The notes: generated by a model from the letters alone, not told the origin. A DNA stretch of 64,000 nucleotides from Sweltsa coloradensis (GCA_024449915.1 JAMZAV010002034.1:62001-126000), one strand, 5' to 3'; positions 11,443-25,647 are shown, counted from the stretch's first letter. Numbers and translations: made by a program.

Positions 11443-13090
11443 TTTTAGACCAGGAGCTAATTCCTGTAGGAGCGATATTAACGAAATTGGTTCACCCCAC
11501 TTAACATCTCAAATCTGACTTGACCACGTGTTAGTATGCACCTTATGAAATAGCCCCAGGTAGTTCGTCACTTCGAATTGTGGTATACGTTTTTTTTTAG
11601 AGGCCATTTTGTTTTTGAATGTGCAATCATTGAAACGCTTACTCTCTACTGTCTTAAAAAGTACATAACTCGGGACTCGGTTAACCGATTTTATTTTTTA
11701 AAACACCGATTTGTAGGTAACTGTATTCTTTCCCTTATTATATACAATCAATTTTTAATAAACATATGATTTCTTGTTAAAAAGTGCAGACACGGCAAAA
11801 ATAGTGTAAATAATTTCACTGAAATGTGATTCAAGCATAGATTCGACACATTTTTTTGGTTGCTAGCAAGATGTTTTTATACTTGATTATGATTTAAAAA
11901 ATATACTCATGAACGAAACTAACAAAATGTATTGATTTTTTGGAGTTTTAGAAGATACGCGTTGAAGGATGAGCATTTTCAGTGGATTGAGCGCTATTTA
12001 ACTAGGTTTTTAATCCAACTTTATTTCATCATTGTTAGCATAGAATTATATTTTGAAAGTAATTTCAACCAACAATACAAGCAAATGGTAAAATCTAATG
12101 ATACCAACAATGTATTTTGAAGATATTTTTCATAATAGTTAATTTTACAGGATTTTCAGTTTCAAAAGTGGAAAAAGTGGAAAAGTGCTCTTTTCACGTG
12201 ATAAATTTATTTGGTTGCACTTAAATTCTTTGAAAGTCTAATATTAGAGATTTTAAAGGTTCTCTGAAAATTTCATCAAATTCGTAGCAGTCGTTTGTCC
12301 CGGAAAGCGAAAAACGAACTCAAAAGTGTACAAATAGAAGAAAATAATCTTAAAATTGATATTTGATGACACATCTCTACTTGTTTTGCAATAAATAACC
12401 TGTCATGTCATATTTATATATTGTACTTAATAGTGGTTTAACTATGATAGTATTGTATGATTATCTCACAAAAATGTTCCATTGTTTGGCCAATTGGAAC
12501 CATTGTTCCAAGGATAGAGGCGGCTTTAAGCCTAACAATCACGCAAATCGAGAAGAAAGCATACGAATTAAATATAAAAATAGATGGCCCCAAGTTGCGA
12601 TCCTGTAACTGTCTTATTAATTGAATTAATTAAATTAATTAATTAATTAACCAAAACATACATTGAATTAAGAGACTACAATGTCGACATTGGTATCAAA
12701 TAAAAGCCATTGAACAAGAATAAATATCCGAAAAAGTATTTGAGTTAACTAATTGATTAATTTCCCAATTAATTACACTTTTTAAAAAATTCTTCGTAAG
12801 TCCTATGTGTAATTATGTATGCCTAAATTTTTACCGATTGCCTAAATGTTCCCACTTTAATAACATCATGCCAATAATTTCGAAATGTTATGTGCCTAAG
12901 CGAAATTATTGTAACTGATAGATAAATAGATTAGTGAAGTTGAATGAATAACAATTAGTCGTCAAAAGTTTGTTTTTAACGAGGAAAATGGTGTGAAATC
13001 ATTTGAAGAAAATAATAAATAGTTTGGAATTTTCCGCTCTTTCACTAAAACATAAATTAGAAAAAATCGGACTGTTACTTTGGGTCCCAG
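11443..13090 (+). repeat. left arm of 3.9-kb inverted repeat
   Basis: This segment matches the reverse complement of 13750-15390. For the outer 1.1 kb (about 11495-12600) the match is nearly perfect, with positions in the two arms adding up to about 26839; a 62-codon open frame at 11932-12120 has an identical counterpart at 14720-14908. From about 12780 inward, matches are broken by substitutions and small indels. The arm includes the phrase ATTTCATCAAATTCG followed by GTTTGTCCCGGAAA, which resembles the interspersed repeat family at 36160, 52140 and 63600. No transposase is recognised. Confidence 0.85.
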
Positions 13091-13208
13091 TTAAGTTAAG
13101 TTAAAAAAGAGTAATCTTGTCTAAGTTTTCTTGCTGTTTCCTAGCTTCAATACAATGATGGGAAAATGTAACTTTTATTATTAAATAAATAAATAAAACA
13201 AATAAATT

Positions 13209-13315
13209 GTATTTAGAGTCTACCCACTCAGTTATATAACTAATTTTTCAGTGGGGGACAGTAAATCAAAGCGACCAAGCCAACCCGGTAGGCCCGGACG
13301 TAATCGACGATCGAT
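13209..13315 (-). repeat. SINE/retroposon 3' end (GTATTTAGAG family), copy 1
   Basis: Carries the family core GTATTTAGAGTCTACCCACT followed by CAGT...TTTCAGTGGGGGACA and CCAAGCCAACC. On the minus strand this is the 3' end of a retroposon, and the (AAAT)n tract next to it (13165-13208) is its tail. It sits in the centre of the large inverted repeat. Confidence 0.7.
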
Positions 13316-13321
13316 TTTTTA

Positions 13322-13434
<113 letters not shown>

Positions 13435-13749
13435 TGAAATTGTATAAGTACCAATTGAAAATTAAGATGCACAACTCAATCAAGTTAGAAAAGGGCAATG
13501 AGGTTGATTTCGTATTATACAACACCGGATTTTTATACCCATTGTGGACAGGTATTGTCAAGTAGGTAAATATAATTAAATAAGTCTGATATTAAAACTT
13601 TGATTTTGATGCCTTACAGTTATTCAACTTTTTTTTTCAAAAGTGGGTTTATTACTACTTACACCATTTATCCCTATTTATCGAGGCATATTCAAAATAT
13701 TGTTGACCCACATTTAAAATCTGTAAATCTGTAAATTAAAACTTTTCCC

Positions 13750-15390
13750 ACTTTGAATGGCCCCGGGGCTCAAACTACTGTCAGAGGTTTTGTGAAAGAG
13801 TGGAAATTTTCCGATGGTTTCGTAAATTTCTTTATATAATTTCGTACCTTTCTTATGGTTATTTACAAACTTCTAATAATTAATTGGTTTCAACTTCACT
13901 ATTCTATTAATCTATCAGTTACAAGAGTTTCGCTTAGGCACATAACTTTTCGAAATTATTGGCATGATGTTATTAAAGTGGGGACATCTTAGGCCACTCG
14001 GTAGACATTCAGGCATACATAATTACACATAGGACTTACGAAGAATGTTTTAAAAAGTGTAATTAATTGGGAAATTAATCAATTAGTTAACTAAAATACT
14101 TTTTCGGATATTTATTCTTGTTCAATGGGCTTTTATTTGATACCAATGTCGACATTGTAGTCTCTTAATTCAATGTATGTTTTGGTTTATTTATTAATTA
14201 ATTTTATTAATTCAATTAATAAGAAAGTTACAGGATCGCAACTTGGGGCCATCTATTTTTTCTATCTAATTCGTATGCTTTCTTCTCGATTTGCGCGATT
14301 GTTAGGCTTAAAGCCGCCTCTATCCTTGGAACAATGGTTCCAATTGGCCAAACAATGGAACATTTTTGTGAGATAATCATACAATACTATCATAGTTAAA
14401 CCACTTTTAAGTACAATATATAAATATGGCAACATGACAGGTTATTTATTGCAAAACAAGTAGAGATGTGTCATCAAATATCAATTTTAAGATATTTTTC
14501 TTCTATTTGTACACTTTTGAGTTCGTTTTTCGCTTTCCGGGACAAACGACTGCTACGAATTGGATGATTTTTTCAGAACACCTTTAAAATCTCTAATATT
14601 AGACTTTCAAAGAATTTAAGTGCAACCAAATAAATTTATCACGTGAAAAGAGCACTTTTCCACTTTTTCCACTTTTGAAACTGAAAATCCTGTAAAATTA
14701 ACTATTATGAAAAATATCTTCAAAATACATTGTTGGTATCATTAGATTTTACCATTTGCTTGTATTGTTGGTTGAAATTACTTTCAAAATATAATTCTAT
14801 GCTAACAATGATGAAATAAAGTTGGATTAAAAACCTAGTTAAATAGCGCTCAATCCACTGAAAATGCTCATCCTTCAACGCGTATCTTCTAAAACTCCAA
14901 AAAATCAATACATTTTGTTAGTTTCGTTCATGAGTATATTTTTAAATCATAATCAAGTATAAAAACATCTTGCTAGCAACCAAAAAAATGTGTCGAATCT
15001 ATGCTTGAATCACATTTCAGTGAAATTATTTACACTATTTTTGCCGTGTCTGCACTTTTTAACAACGAAATCATATGTTTATTAAAAATTGATTGTATAC
15101 AATAAGGAAAGCATACAGTCACCTACAAATCGGTGTTTTAAAAAATAAAATCGGTTAACCGAGACCCAAGCTATGTACTTTTTAAGACAGTAGAGAGTAA
15201 GCGTTTCAATGATTGCACATTCAAAAACAAAATGGCCTCTAAAAAAAAACGTATACCACAATTCGAAGTGACGAACTACCTGGGGCTATTTCATAAGGTG
15301 CATACTAACACGTGGTCAAGTCAGATTTGAGATGTTAAGTGGGGTGAACGAAAAAAAAATCCACAGGGTCTGGCTCCTGGTCTATTTAGG
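13750..15390 (-). repeat. right arm of 3.9-kb inverted repeat
   Basis: Reverse-complement partner of 11443-13090. Near 15340-15390 the arms still share GACCAGGAGC and CACCCCACTTAAC but differ by a small indel, which places the outer boundary near 11443 and 15390. No clean target-site duplication could be identified at the two ends. Confidence 0.85.
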
Positions 15391-16560
15391 GAGCACGCGG
15401 TTGTCAAACATTTTCAGATATTACTTATTTAAATTTTAAAGTATGCTAAAGAGAATGTGAAATTCGCCATGTGAGCTAATTAAACCATTTTTAAATGGCA
15501 ATTTAACATTGTAAAAAAAGTTGCGCAACACATGTCAAAACTTCACCCCCTCACACCATACACATGTGTAACTGTGCAACATATATACGCACTTCCTCCT
15601 CTTCTTGTTAGGTTAATCTCCTGATACTGTATACAAAGATAAAGTTTCATTTTTAGACTGTAAATATCCTGGACCCATCCACAATGTGATAGCCCTTCTC
15701 GACGAGCTGCGTCTCTGTGTGTTCTCTCTGTGTGTGTGCAGCTATATTTAGCGTGCTTTCCTTGCTCGCTAGCGGAACGAACTACATGGAAAACACGGAG
15801 TAAACAATTCCAGTTAAATGTCAAAATGTGGTCGCCAACTATCTGTCCTATGCGATGCTATCTTTGAGCCCTGGTGACAAACAATTACAAATGATTAAAT
15901 TGTGATCAACATGCTTTGTTATACATGGGGATAGAAATTTCATTGAAATGCTTGTGGTCGGTGGAAACTAGGATATCCCGGGTATATATTCACTATTCAG
16001 GAACGTTTGACAGGCTTCATAGATATTTACTAGTTTTACTCTATATCACCGGCTGTCACTATCCTTGTTTACCATTACAATAGAACATTACCACAATACG
16101 CTATATTAAACTCGAATTTCAATTCAAGTGATTGCAATGTTTTTACTTTGATATTATATCAATATGGCTATGGCAGTTCATCATCAGCTTAATAATCGCT
16201 TATGTCACCACTTACCAGCACCGTCATTTACCCAACAATCAACGGAACCAGAGACATCAAACGCTTTTATGCTTGTAATCCTTCAAATAAATATATGTAC
16301 ATGCAACACTACAATAGTGATAATTAACGTGTTAGAACATTCTGATTAATGATTATAATACTCAATACTTATGTATTATATAATACATGGATTCATCCAA
16401 TAAGAACGTTAACGGGAGTACTCAAAAGAGGGGAAAAAAGTTGAAGAAGCATCACTTGATATATTTAGCCCAATTTAAACTTTCTGAATCACATCCATTT
16501 CGAGTAGGCCACTATTTAAAATCCATGAAAGAAGAATATAAAATAAAATAATTCGCCATG
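15391..16560. other. no gene seen
   Basis: Unassigned DNA flanking the inverted repeat. No frame has recognisable protein content. Confidence 0.45.
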
Positions 16561-16570
16561 TGCTAATATA

Positions 16571-16820
16571 TTTGGTGGCGGCGCCATTTAAATTGTTTGC
16601 ATTCAACGTGATGGTGGGGGTGCCGGGTCATACTTTGTTAACCCTTCTGGGGGCCTAGGCACCCCCCCCCCTTACCCCCAGGGCCACCTAAACATTCTAA
16701 CTATGTATTATACTTGTTGAAGGGCAATGCAAACAAAATCGCAAGTCAATCAGATGTCATGTTCGGTTCGGGGTAAGAAGTAACACGCACAGACAAACGG
16801 ACGGACATAGATTTTAGCAA
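16571..16820 (-). repeat. tailed retroposon, GTCCGTCC-head family
   Basis: On the minus strand it reads TCCGTCCGTTTGTCTGTGCG, then TTGCCCTTCAAC, a run of G/C, GACCCGGCACCCCCACC, and an A/T-rich end. The same order of blocks is found at 41436-41665 and in the longer copy at 31336-31760. No coding capacity is seen, so it is probably non-autonomous. Confidence 0.55.
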
Positions 16821-19650
16821 TCGGTATAATCGAGATAATGCGTAGGCCTACACCACTTGACTCCCATTCCCATGCCCACACCCGGATTCGAACCTGAAAA
16901 TTAATAATTTATTCAGCACGATAGACCAGACAGACATAGACATATTCACATTGTTTGACCATGATTTCACGCTGAATACATCTTTAATTCAATTAGGCCT
17001 ATACCATTCGAATCAATGATTACATGAACCTGATGATTAACTTCACAATTACAAATATAATGTCATTAGGCAGGAATGTAAATTCACGCCCCTTGGCGCC
17101 AGTTGTTGTGGTATGTTGATAGGCCTACTATGTTTACTATTGTTTTAGTGTAATGATAAATTAAAAGTAAATATACGCTTTGTATTTAAATCGCATTTTA
17201 ACAGAAATCAAACAAATTTTATTGCGTAAAATATAACGGCGTTAATTTCGTACTCGTATCAAGAGTTTGTGGGTTTTACTCTCTTTGAATGATTATACCT
17301 CTGATAACAGAATTGTAATATTTTATCTATCATTATACATTTTTTGTTTGTCTCAATGTCCATGCGTGTGTGTTGACTTGAAAAATAAATTGTAAATTAT
17401 ATTTATATTATATAAAATAATATATGATTAATATTAATATATATAAAATGTCATTCAATTCTTTTTGACGCGGTTACCATATGTAAATGCAATTTAGAAA
17501 TGTATTCATACTTGTTTTATTTATTGCCATTTATTTGGGTTTGGAATGTCTGAAAACGATCTCAGCTTGCTACACTTTTGCACTTTTGCTTGCAATGTTT
17601 GGTATACGGTTCTGGTTTGTAAATGCAATTCACAAATGTATTTCCATATTTTATTTATCTACATTTGTTTGGGATTGGCATGCCTGTAAGCGACTAGTGC
17701 ACGATTTGAGCTCTCCTAACTGTATTCATAATTGTCGTGAATGTATAGGGTTGACATTTTAGTTGTGTGCTCTATCAAACATACATACGTTCACAACAAA
17801 ACAGCTAGTAGCGTACATGATAAATCTGTTCATGTTGGTTTGTCCTACACGAGTCTCGTTTTCAGTGCACGATGGTCGTTCTGTACCTGACTGGGGAGAG
17901 TGGATTCTTTCATTACTGCATTAAACACTTGTCGCTTTATCAATACCGGCCAATTACATTGTGTATTTATCGATAGGCCTACTCGTTTGCTCATGACATG
18001 TTCTGTCTGCATTTGTAATATGCGTGGATTTAGCTTTGGAACACACTAATTGCAAAACACATCGCTCACCACATTATTAAATAATTTGGTTGGCTTACAA
18101 GATCATAAGCGTATCCAGTAAAAATTTAAAATACAGAAAAGTTAATAATATAGATATAAGTGTATGGACTAGGGATGATTTTTTTTCTGGAAAACGTAAC
18201 TGGTAGTCGCGATCCTGAAACGTGTATTGTACTTCGTATCAAATGTATCTAGGCTTTTGGGGAAAAAAAAATTAGTTTGGGATTTTAAGTCACAGGTTTA
18301 ATATGACGTCATCAAAATTCAAAATCATGAATCAGGGTTTTCGCCTGACCTGACACAATTGCTTCAGTCTCCTCTCCATCCGTAGCTCTTAATTCCTGCC
18401 TTCCATATGTGTTTACATGTGTTGTTGCTGTTTGTTTACCAAAGTCTCTCCATTTCTGCAACCAACCGCATTATCAAATAAAATTTACAACTAAAGAACT
18501 GTTATACAAACTAAGAGTTATAAATAATCATATTTAATTAGCAACAGTGTCAACGAACATATAGGTCGAAATGGATCTGAGCTGCAGTGTATAGGCCAGA
18601 GGCCTACTGTACGGTGCTCTCATCATGAGTTTGTGCATTATAGATTCACACCACCGAGATCCTCTCCGAAGGCTTGCAACTCTCCCATGAGAATATTATA
18701 GGATTAGGCAACTAGCTTTACGCGAGTTAAATCACTTCATTCTCAAATGTAGGTGACGAGAGATGCAACGAGGTCAGTTATAAATAATAAAACAACAGTT
18801 TTTAAATTCTAAACTAAGAAGTTAAACCCCCGTTCAAAGAACGTCGTTTGAAATTCATCGGTTGTTATTAATAATGCAGTTTGATATTAATGCGCGACTT
18901 TTGACGGCTTTCCTCTCGCGTAATTACGCGGATCTATTTGTTTCTCCCTCCCCACGCGGTCCCCAGGGAAGTCTAGACGGGACAAAACGAACTCCGACAA
19001 TGTACGGACTGAGCATGCGCAATGCAAGTGACTATCGCCACTAATCAGCCAAACGAATATGTTTATGCGCCGATAGAGGTAGATTGCTTAATCGGGAGGT
19101 CAATTCCCGCCACCGGCAATCCTAACTGAAAGTTTTACAGGGATTGTGTTTTCGTCGGATTACCCTAGTCTAATCTGTAGTTAGTCACTTGAAGAGGGCC
19201 ACACCGTGTAAACTATAATGTGCGTGTACCCTTACGAAATAATATATAAAAATATAAGGTTGCTTACATTGTTTCAACGTTGGGTTTCAGCATAAGTTTC
19301 CATTGATTTTATAGATTTACCTATTTTGAATGTTGAACTCATTTTTGTTGGTAGAAAATCGTTTCATTTTTCGTATTCCTAGGTATATTTCATGTTTTTG
19401 TTTTACCTGTATTTAAATAAGATGAATTTTTTTAATGCAATCTTATTTCTCTATTTAACCGTAGAAAATAAATTTGACTACTCATCTGCATCTTTCTTTT
19501 TCATTCTTTTTTTCATATCTTGTTCAATAGGGAATTTGCATAACATTATTTTATGGTTCTACTGGGTTAAGGCCACCTTCCTTTACACAAAAATATCTTA
19601 TTTTCTTGATTTTGAGAATATTTTCATTTATTAAATAAGGGTGAAAGTTT
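16821..19650. other. no gene seen; one tandem duplication
   Basis: Unassigned. An 80-90 bp segment at 17482-17570 is repeated, diverged, at 17618-17696 (period 136), both beginning TGTAAATGCAATT. A SINE-like B box (GGAGGTCAATTCCCGCC) lies at about 19095. The open frame at 17487-17762 is the translation of the duplicated AT-rich block and is not convincing as a gene. Confidence 0.45.
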
Positions 19651-19654
19651 CCTA

Positions 19655-20075
19655 CATATTTTGGCGGGAAAAAAACGGGTCATACGTCACCAGCCTTCAT
19701 GATGCCAATCAACCAATCACGTAACGATATATCAAGTTACTCGCTTTCGGAGATTATCTTGGCTGTGGAAGCATATTTTGACATCTAGTTTGTTCTAATA
19801 TGGTTAGTATTTTATTTTATACATTAAGTAATATCACAACGTAAGCTTTAACTGCATTTTAATTTTTAATTGATAATAAGTAAAAACACAATGTTGATTA
19901 TAAAACTTGGAAAAGGACATCAACAGCTGTTGTTTATTGTTGCCCATTGTTGTAAGAACCAAAGACTTTGGTAAAAGGAGGGAATTTCGTTGTTTATCTA
20001 GGCGGCCGTGTTCGTCATGAAGGCCGGTGACGTAGGCAGCCGTTTCAAAATAAATGTGCGGGAAATTTAAAAGGT
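19655..20075. mobile_element. possible MITE with diverged inverted ends
   Basis: The left part (GGCGGGAAA...CGTCACCAGCCTTCATGA) and right part (TCATGAAGGCCGGTGACG...GCGGGAAAT) are inverted repeats of about 60 bp, about 420 bp overall. Interior is AT-rich without an open frame. No target duplication was found, so the class is unknown. Confidence 0.4.
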
Positions 20076-21445
20076 CAAACTTTGACCCTCAACAGATATT
20101 GAACGATTAACTTTAAAAACCTGAAATTAATGTTTATATCATTTTTAGACGAACATCTATATATTGCACATACTTTTACCGATATCTGGAACTTATGCAA
20201 ATTCCCTATTCACTTAATTTTACTTCAATATATTTAATATCGAATTTAAATGTGATATCAAATTTGTTAACTTACTGTACATTGTGTGATATATCTTAAA
20301 ATTGTAAAATGTCATTATTTTGTGTGCATTTGTGTGCTTAGTTTTTTTTAGTTGTCCTCCTATGTCAATTAGTTTTTATACCTAACCGAATAAGATAGAC
20401 GTTCAATATATAAATAATTACAATAAAAAATTACGATTTAATGAAGGCATATTTCGGGACCATGGACTGAATCGTCTTGGCATTCTAACTCTTAGTATGA
20501 CTGTGAACATTTAGTCAGAGTCAGACCACCCTAGTTGAACGATTATGAAGAACAAATTATTTAGTATTTAGCAACGAGATTTCATTAATATTATCTCTCA
20601 CTGTTTATTTTTATTGTAAAATTTGTTCGTCTTTTCTCCACAATTTACCCTACATAAACTCATTCATTCATTAATTCATTACTTATTTCTATTTGTGTTG
20701 TGTGAGATTGATGTAAATGAGGTCATAATTGGAACGAGTAAACAGCTTCTAAAGTTTTAATTGATGACGACTTTGTGAACGTGAACGCAATAAAAAGTTA
20801 AATCATAAGGAATACTAATTTACTAGTTTTATCTGTGTATCGCGCACCGAGTTTTGCATATTCATGGATACTCTCTCACTTGGCTGTAGTCTGCAGGGGA
20901 TCATGAACACGTGTAGATCTGACCCTGCCAAGGTATGGTCTACGCACCTCGAGCGAGGGAGGATACCAGATGATCTCTGTTCACACATTTAATTTGGATT
21001 GCTCTAGGATCTAGATTCTCGGTCATACGACATGCGTTTTAAGCAAATTGCTGGTCGCTCGGCTGACTGACACTGCAGGTGGTTGAAATTTTGGGTAATT
21101 GTTACGGAAGTGGAAGTAAAGGGCTCAACGCCGATACTTTTAAAAAATTTGTTTTAAAACATTTATTTTGCATTCATTGTTTTTCACGATTTTCGATTTT
21201 GTTAAAAAGTCAAAAATCGACTATATTAGTTATTTTTTTCTGACTGATTTAGGACCAAATTTAAAAAATCTATGACTGTAGTACTATCCATGTATGCTTT
21301 ATTGATAAATGTGCAAGTTTGATATACGTCGGATGCTTCTTGGCCGAGTGAACAGATGTGCCAACTGTCAAATGTGTCCATATTCGTTATAACACAGATA
21401 AGTAGCCTAACTTAAAAAAATATACATCTATGCACTGCCATAAAA
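20076..21445. other. no gene seen
   Basis: Unassigned AT-rich sequence. Confidence 0.45.
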
Positions 21446-21447
21446 TA

Positions 21448-21507
21448 TAATGTCCCCCACAGAAAATCAGTTCTGTGTGACTGAGTAGGTATAGATTCTA
21501 AATACGA
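21448..21507 (+). repeat. retroposon 3' end (GTATTTAGAG family), inverted copy
   Basis: The plus strand reads TGTCCCCCACAGAAAATCAG then GACTGAGTAGG and TCTAAATACG, the sense orientation of the family. It runs directly into a long (TTTA)n tract (21520-21675), exactly where a retroposon tail is expected. Only the last 60 bp are preserved. Confidence 0.65.
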
Positions 21508-21519
21508 ATTAATTAACTG

Positions 21520-21529
21520 CATTTATTGT

Positions 21530-21564
<35 letters not shown>

Positions 21565-21675
21565 TTAATTTATTATTTATTTTTGATTTATTTATTATTA
21601 ATTATTTCTTATTAGTTATTATTATTATTTATTATTATATTGTATTTATTTATTTATTTATTTATTTATTTATTG
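21520..21675. repeat. (TTTA)n tract
   Basis: About 155 bp of TTTA with degenerate middle, directly after a retroposon 3' end; probably an expanded tail. Confidence 0.9.
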
Positions 21676-24600
21676 TTTATCCTTATTTTAGACTTCAATA
21701 TGCACGCATTTCTTGCAACAATAAAAAGAACTATAGAGACGTGCTATCATATTCTTACATGGTAACCTTGCAAACTATCATTCTCATTGGTTGCAGGAAA
21801 TGCTCCCAAAAATGGCAAATGACCGCTGCTCAATAATAGGGCAACCATGCCGTTCTGATAAATAACGCCAATAGACCTACTTTAAATCTCATATTTTTAA
21901 AACTTTAGAAATTATATAAAAAATAAGTAAAAATTTGAGACGTTCATGGTAAACTTTAAAAAAATCTCTCTCGGTTTTAACATTTAGATCGTAATACTCT
22001 TTTCATAACACTGGTTGGTGAAATAATTGCTTCCGGGTCTTAGGCCAGGTTGACGATGACCTCCAATAGTTGTTAATGTTAGTTAATGTATTGGTGACCT
22101 ATAAACCTCGATTTCTCATATATATATATAAACAATAAAAATTAATGTAATTAGTGAAAATGTGTTTCAAAGTTTCAGCTCATAAAACTATAACTATATA
22201 CGGTAATTAACTCGCCTGTCTTGTGATCAACGTAAGACGTATGTTCAGTTGAGGTTAGTGGGACACAATGGATAGAGAATAATGTTTAGAAATGGGTATA
22301 ATCACCATGTCATCATCGCATTGGTTTATAACAATTATGAACACATTATTATAATAGATGGCATGTGGGCATGTTATAGTTTTCTTATAAAACTCCGTCG
22401 AAATACAAATTATAAAAATAGATTGACAAAAATTATTGTGGAAAATGAAATGTTTAGTTTACCCAGCAAACTAAAACCAAATTTCACAAATAAAACCAAC
22501 TTAATTTTGCTCATTTTGTAATTGAAACCACGAGCGACGAAACTTGCAATTTCTTCTCTCAACTAGAACTTGAAAACTTTGATCCGATTTATGAACTTAC
22601 GACACAGCTCTTACGATGATATTTGCATAATGTTTGCCTCCTTAAAGAGTTTTTTTTTGGCTTGTCAACAATTAGGGATATAAGTTAACCACCGCGAAAG
22701 GCGCGATTTTCATTTCATAATCTTGAATTCATCTCTTTCGTAATGCACAATCAATAATGCACTGCTGTGTGACACCCCCCACATCATAGTGACCATAAAG
22801 CAGGAGATATTATGAACGTCCTCTTGATAATCAAAGCATTCAATTATATTTTGATTTCTTACATTGCACTTCATCTATAAACTCTCAACAATATCCAATC
22901 AACAAACTTTAGTTCCGTGCAATAAAGCAAGCTGGATCGCAGTACTCCTCTCACCCGTGGCAAGCTATGATCGCGGATGATGAAAGGACTAAGTAAAGGG
23001 TAACGGCGCGGATATTTTCTTCGGTATAATCGAGTAGGCGTGCCTGGCTTCAGGGGCAATCCTCGAGAACAGTAGAAATTAGAAGGATATGTAAACAAAC
23101 ATTAGGATCGTGTAGTTTTCTAGCCCATATATTCCACAGGTGAGCAAGCTGACGAGCATTGATGAAAGATATTACGCAAGATGGTTATCTCCATCACTGT
23201 CTATAAAGGAAGGGTTAGCACCCATCATCCGGGTGATTGTCATACACCGCCGCCCGTGAGGGAGAGTACGTCGTGACCGAACCTCTAACAAGCTGAGGGG
23301 GGGGGGGGGGGTGATAGAAAAGCCTGATCTTAGCAACGAGGTGAAGAGAGAAATATTATGTTAATGGGTGGGAAAGAATCGTATACGACAGCATTACAAA
23401 CATGATGAATGACTTGGGGTGAGAAGCAAGGAGGGAGAATAGGGGCTGCGTAATATGTACTAGGTAGTTAGGGATGAAGTTGAGGGGGGAGGGATTATAA
23501 ATAATAAAAAAGTACGACAATGTCATACAGAGAGGAAGGAAAACTAATGGAGGAAAATGAAGAGGAAATGGAGGGTTGCGGCGGAGAAGTTGTTTTGTTT
23601 CATTAGGCTTATAGAAATAAAATCTGCGCAGAACAAAGGGTATATGCGTGCTAGATCACACGTGGTGAGGAAGGATGTAAGTGCGGCACTTGACGGTGGG
23701 AGTGAACACCTTGAGGGCCCCTACCTCACAGGGAAGAAGCTGGTACTTACCTTCATCAGTACGAGGACTTGCTGTTGGTTGGTTCCGAAAAGAGTGTTAG
23801 ATTGAGTTCGAGGAAAATTACCTATTATATGCCATATTATACGGGATTTTAATTATATTGTCATTTTGAGCGTACATATGCTATACATAATAATATATCC
23901 GTTTTCGTAGGAATTTGTCATAGAATACACATCAATTTACCTGCTTGACTCTCAATACAAATTTTATTAATTTTTTTTATTTAAGTAATTCTGGTTTTCG
24001 TATAGAAATGAAGGGATATTCTAAATTCGAATCATTCTCAGCTTTCGACTATATATATATTTTATAGGAAACTTTTATTATCGGGATTACCGGTGGATGG
24101 GATCGACCTGATGACTTTCAGAATAAGAGTCGATCAGAGCACAGTGTACACTATACACATGCGATAGCTACCCGTATGGCTCGGTTAGTACGACAAAAAC
24201 TATACCCGAGTGGCTCTTATATTAATACCCATACATCACGTATAAAAAGCAACATTATCGCTTGGCATACATTCAGTGAAAAAAAAAATAACAGACTGGT
24301 ATCTATATCTATTCCCCGTTTTCCTTTTTGTTAGAGGGAATTTTAAAGAAAACTGAGCGAAAATCGATGTTATATTTTGGTTTTTCTCTTATTATTTTAG
24401 AGTATATATTTCATGGAACGAAAAACTAAAAAGTAATACAGCGATTCATCATGACCCCTCCCCGTCATCGACAACGAAATACAAGTGGTGCCTCACGTGT
24501 ATGCAATACGAGATTCCAACTAATTGCGATACGGTTTTGTTTTATTTTGAATTGCTAAACTGACGTGCGTTATTATTTTGATGTGTTCAACATTTTATTA

Positions 24601-25640
24601 GGGCTGATTTATTGTTTGAATCCGCGTTCTGTGGAATTGTCATTTATCACGTCAAACCCCAGAAACAAAATACCATCATAGCCAAGTTTATGTTTGTAAA
24701 CAGACACAGTCGTTTTGCATTTAGCATCTGCACAATAAAACACACATCCAGTAACCACTAAATTACTCACAATTTTACTGTTAAGGTGCAATTTGTACAC
24801 ACCATTTTTGTCAATAAATGATATGTGTTTTTAATTCGTTTTCTCTGGACCCATGGAAATCTAAATCTCATTGACCAGCCACTGTTTTGGAGGTTTAAAT
24901 TGTCAATTTCGTTAATTCTTTTCATGAATACCTGTTTTTGAGTTATATTTGTTGTATCCATTTAAAATGTTTTCTATATATAATCATACTGTTCGAATAA
25001 ATTAAAAATCAAAATCGATGCTTTCCTTTTTTTACATGCACATAGATTGAGTTTGCATTATTATTTAGCCTTTATTCACAACATAATCATACATTTCCAC
25101 CAGTGCGAATATAATAGTACAAAGATAAACATGAAAAATACAGTGAAGTAAAGACAATCTTATTGTTGTTTAGCTAAATATTACTCTAATTTAAAAAATT
25201 TAAAAAAAAATATATAATTTAATTTCCATGTTCTTTTTTGTATATTCGATGAAAACACAAAAATAGTGATAGTTCTCGGAGCACAGACTCGCTGGCTAAA
25301 AAGTGTAATAGAATAATTATTATTGGTTGTGCTGTTTTACGTTGCCTGGGGAATGAAATCATACAAGCAAACACTTTATTTGTTTTATTCTTTCGATGTA
25401 TTTACAATTGATTCACATTCCGTTGTTTCAACGGTGTGTTTCGAACAACTGCATAATATCGAAAACACGTGCAACAAACACAGTTATAAAACTTGGCATC
25501 TAATATAATATGCTCCGTTTTATGCCCTTTAGTTGCGAGTAAATAAAATTCCATATATATTCAATGAAGGCATCCAAAGAGTAGTACACGTATCTTCTGT
25601 TAGTCTCGGACGCAGACACTCTCAATCTTCATGTCATTAT
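21676..25640. other. no gene seen
   Basis: Unassigned DNA. A G run of 15 lies at 23297-23311 within a purine-rich stretch (23250-23600). A faint SINE-like B box on the minus strand lies near 24095. The plus-strand frame at 23557-23805 shows no domain. Confidence 0.4.
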
Positions 25641-25647
25641 TTAATCT

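Noticed and set aside
11932..12120. 62-codon frame conserved in both palindrome arms
   Set aside because: Its identity in the two arms follows from the inverted repeat itself and is not evidence of protein selection; no family is recognised.
23250..23810. Purine-rich region with an 82-codon frame
   Set aside because: No coding motif; the frame follows the compositional skew.
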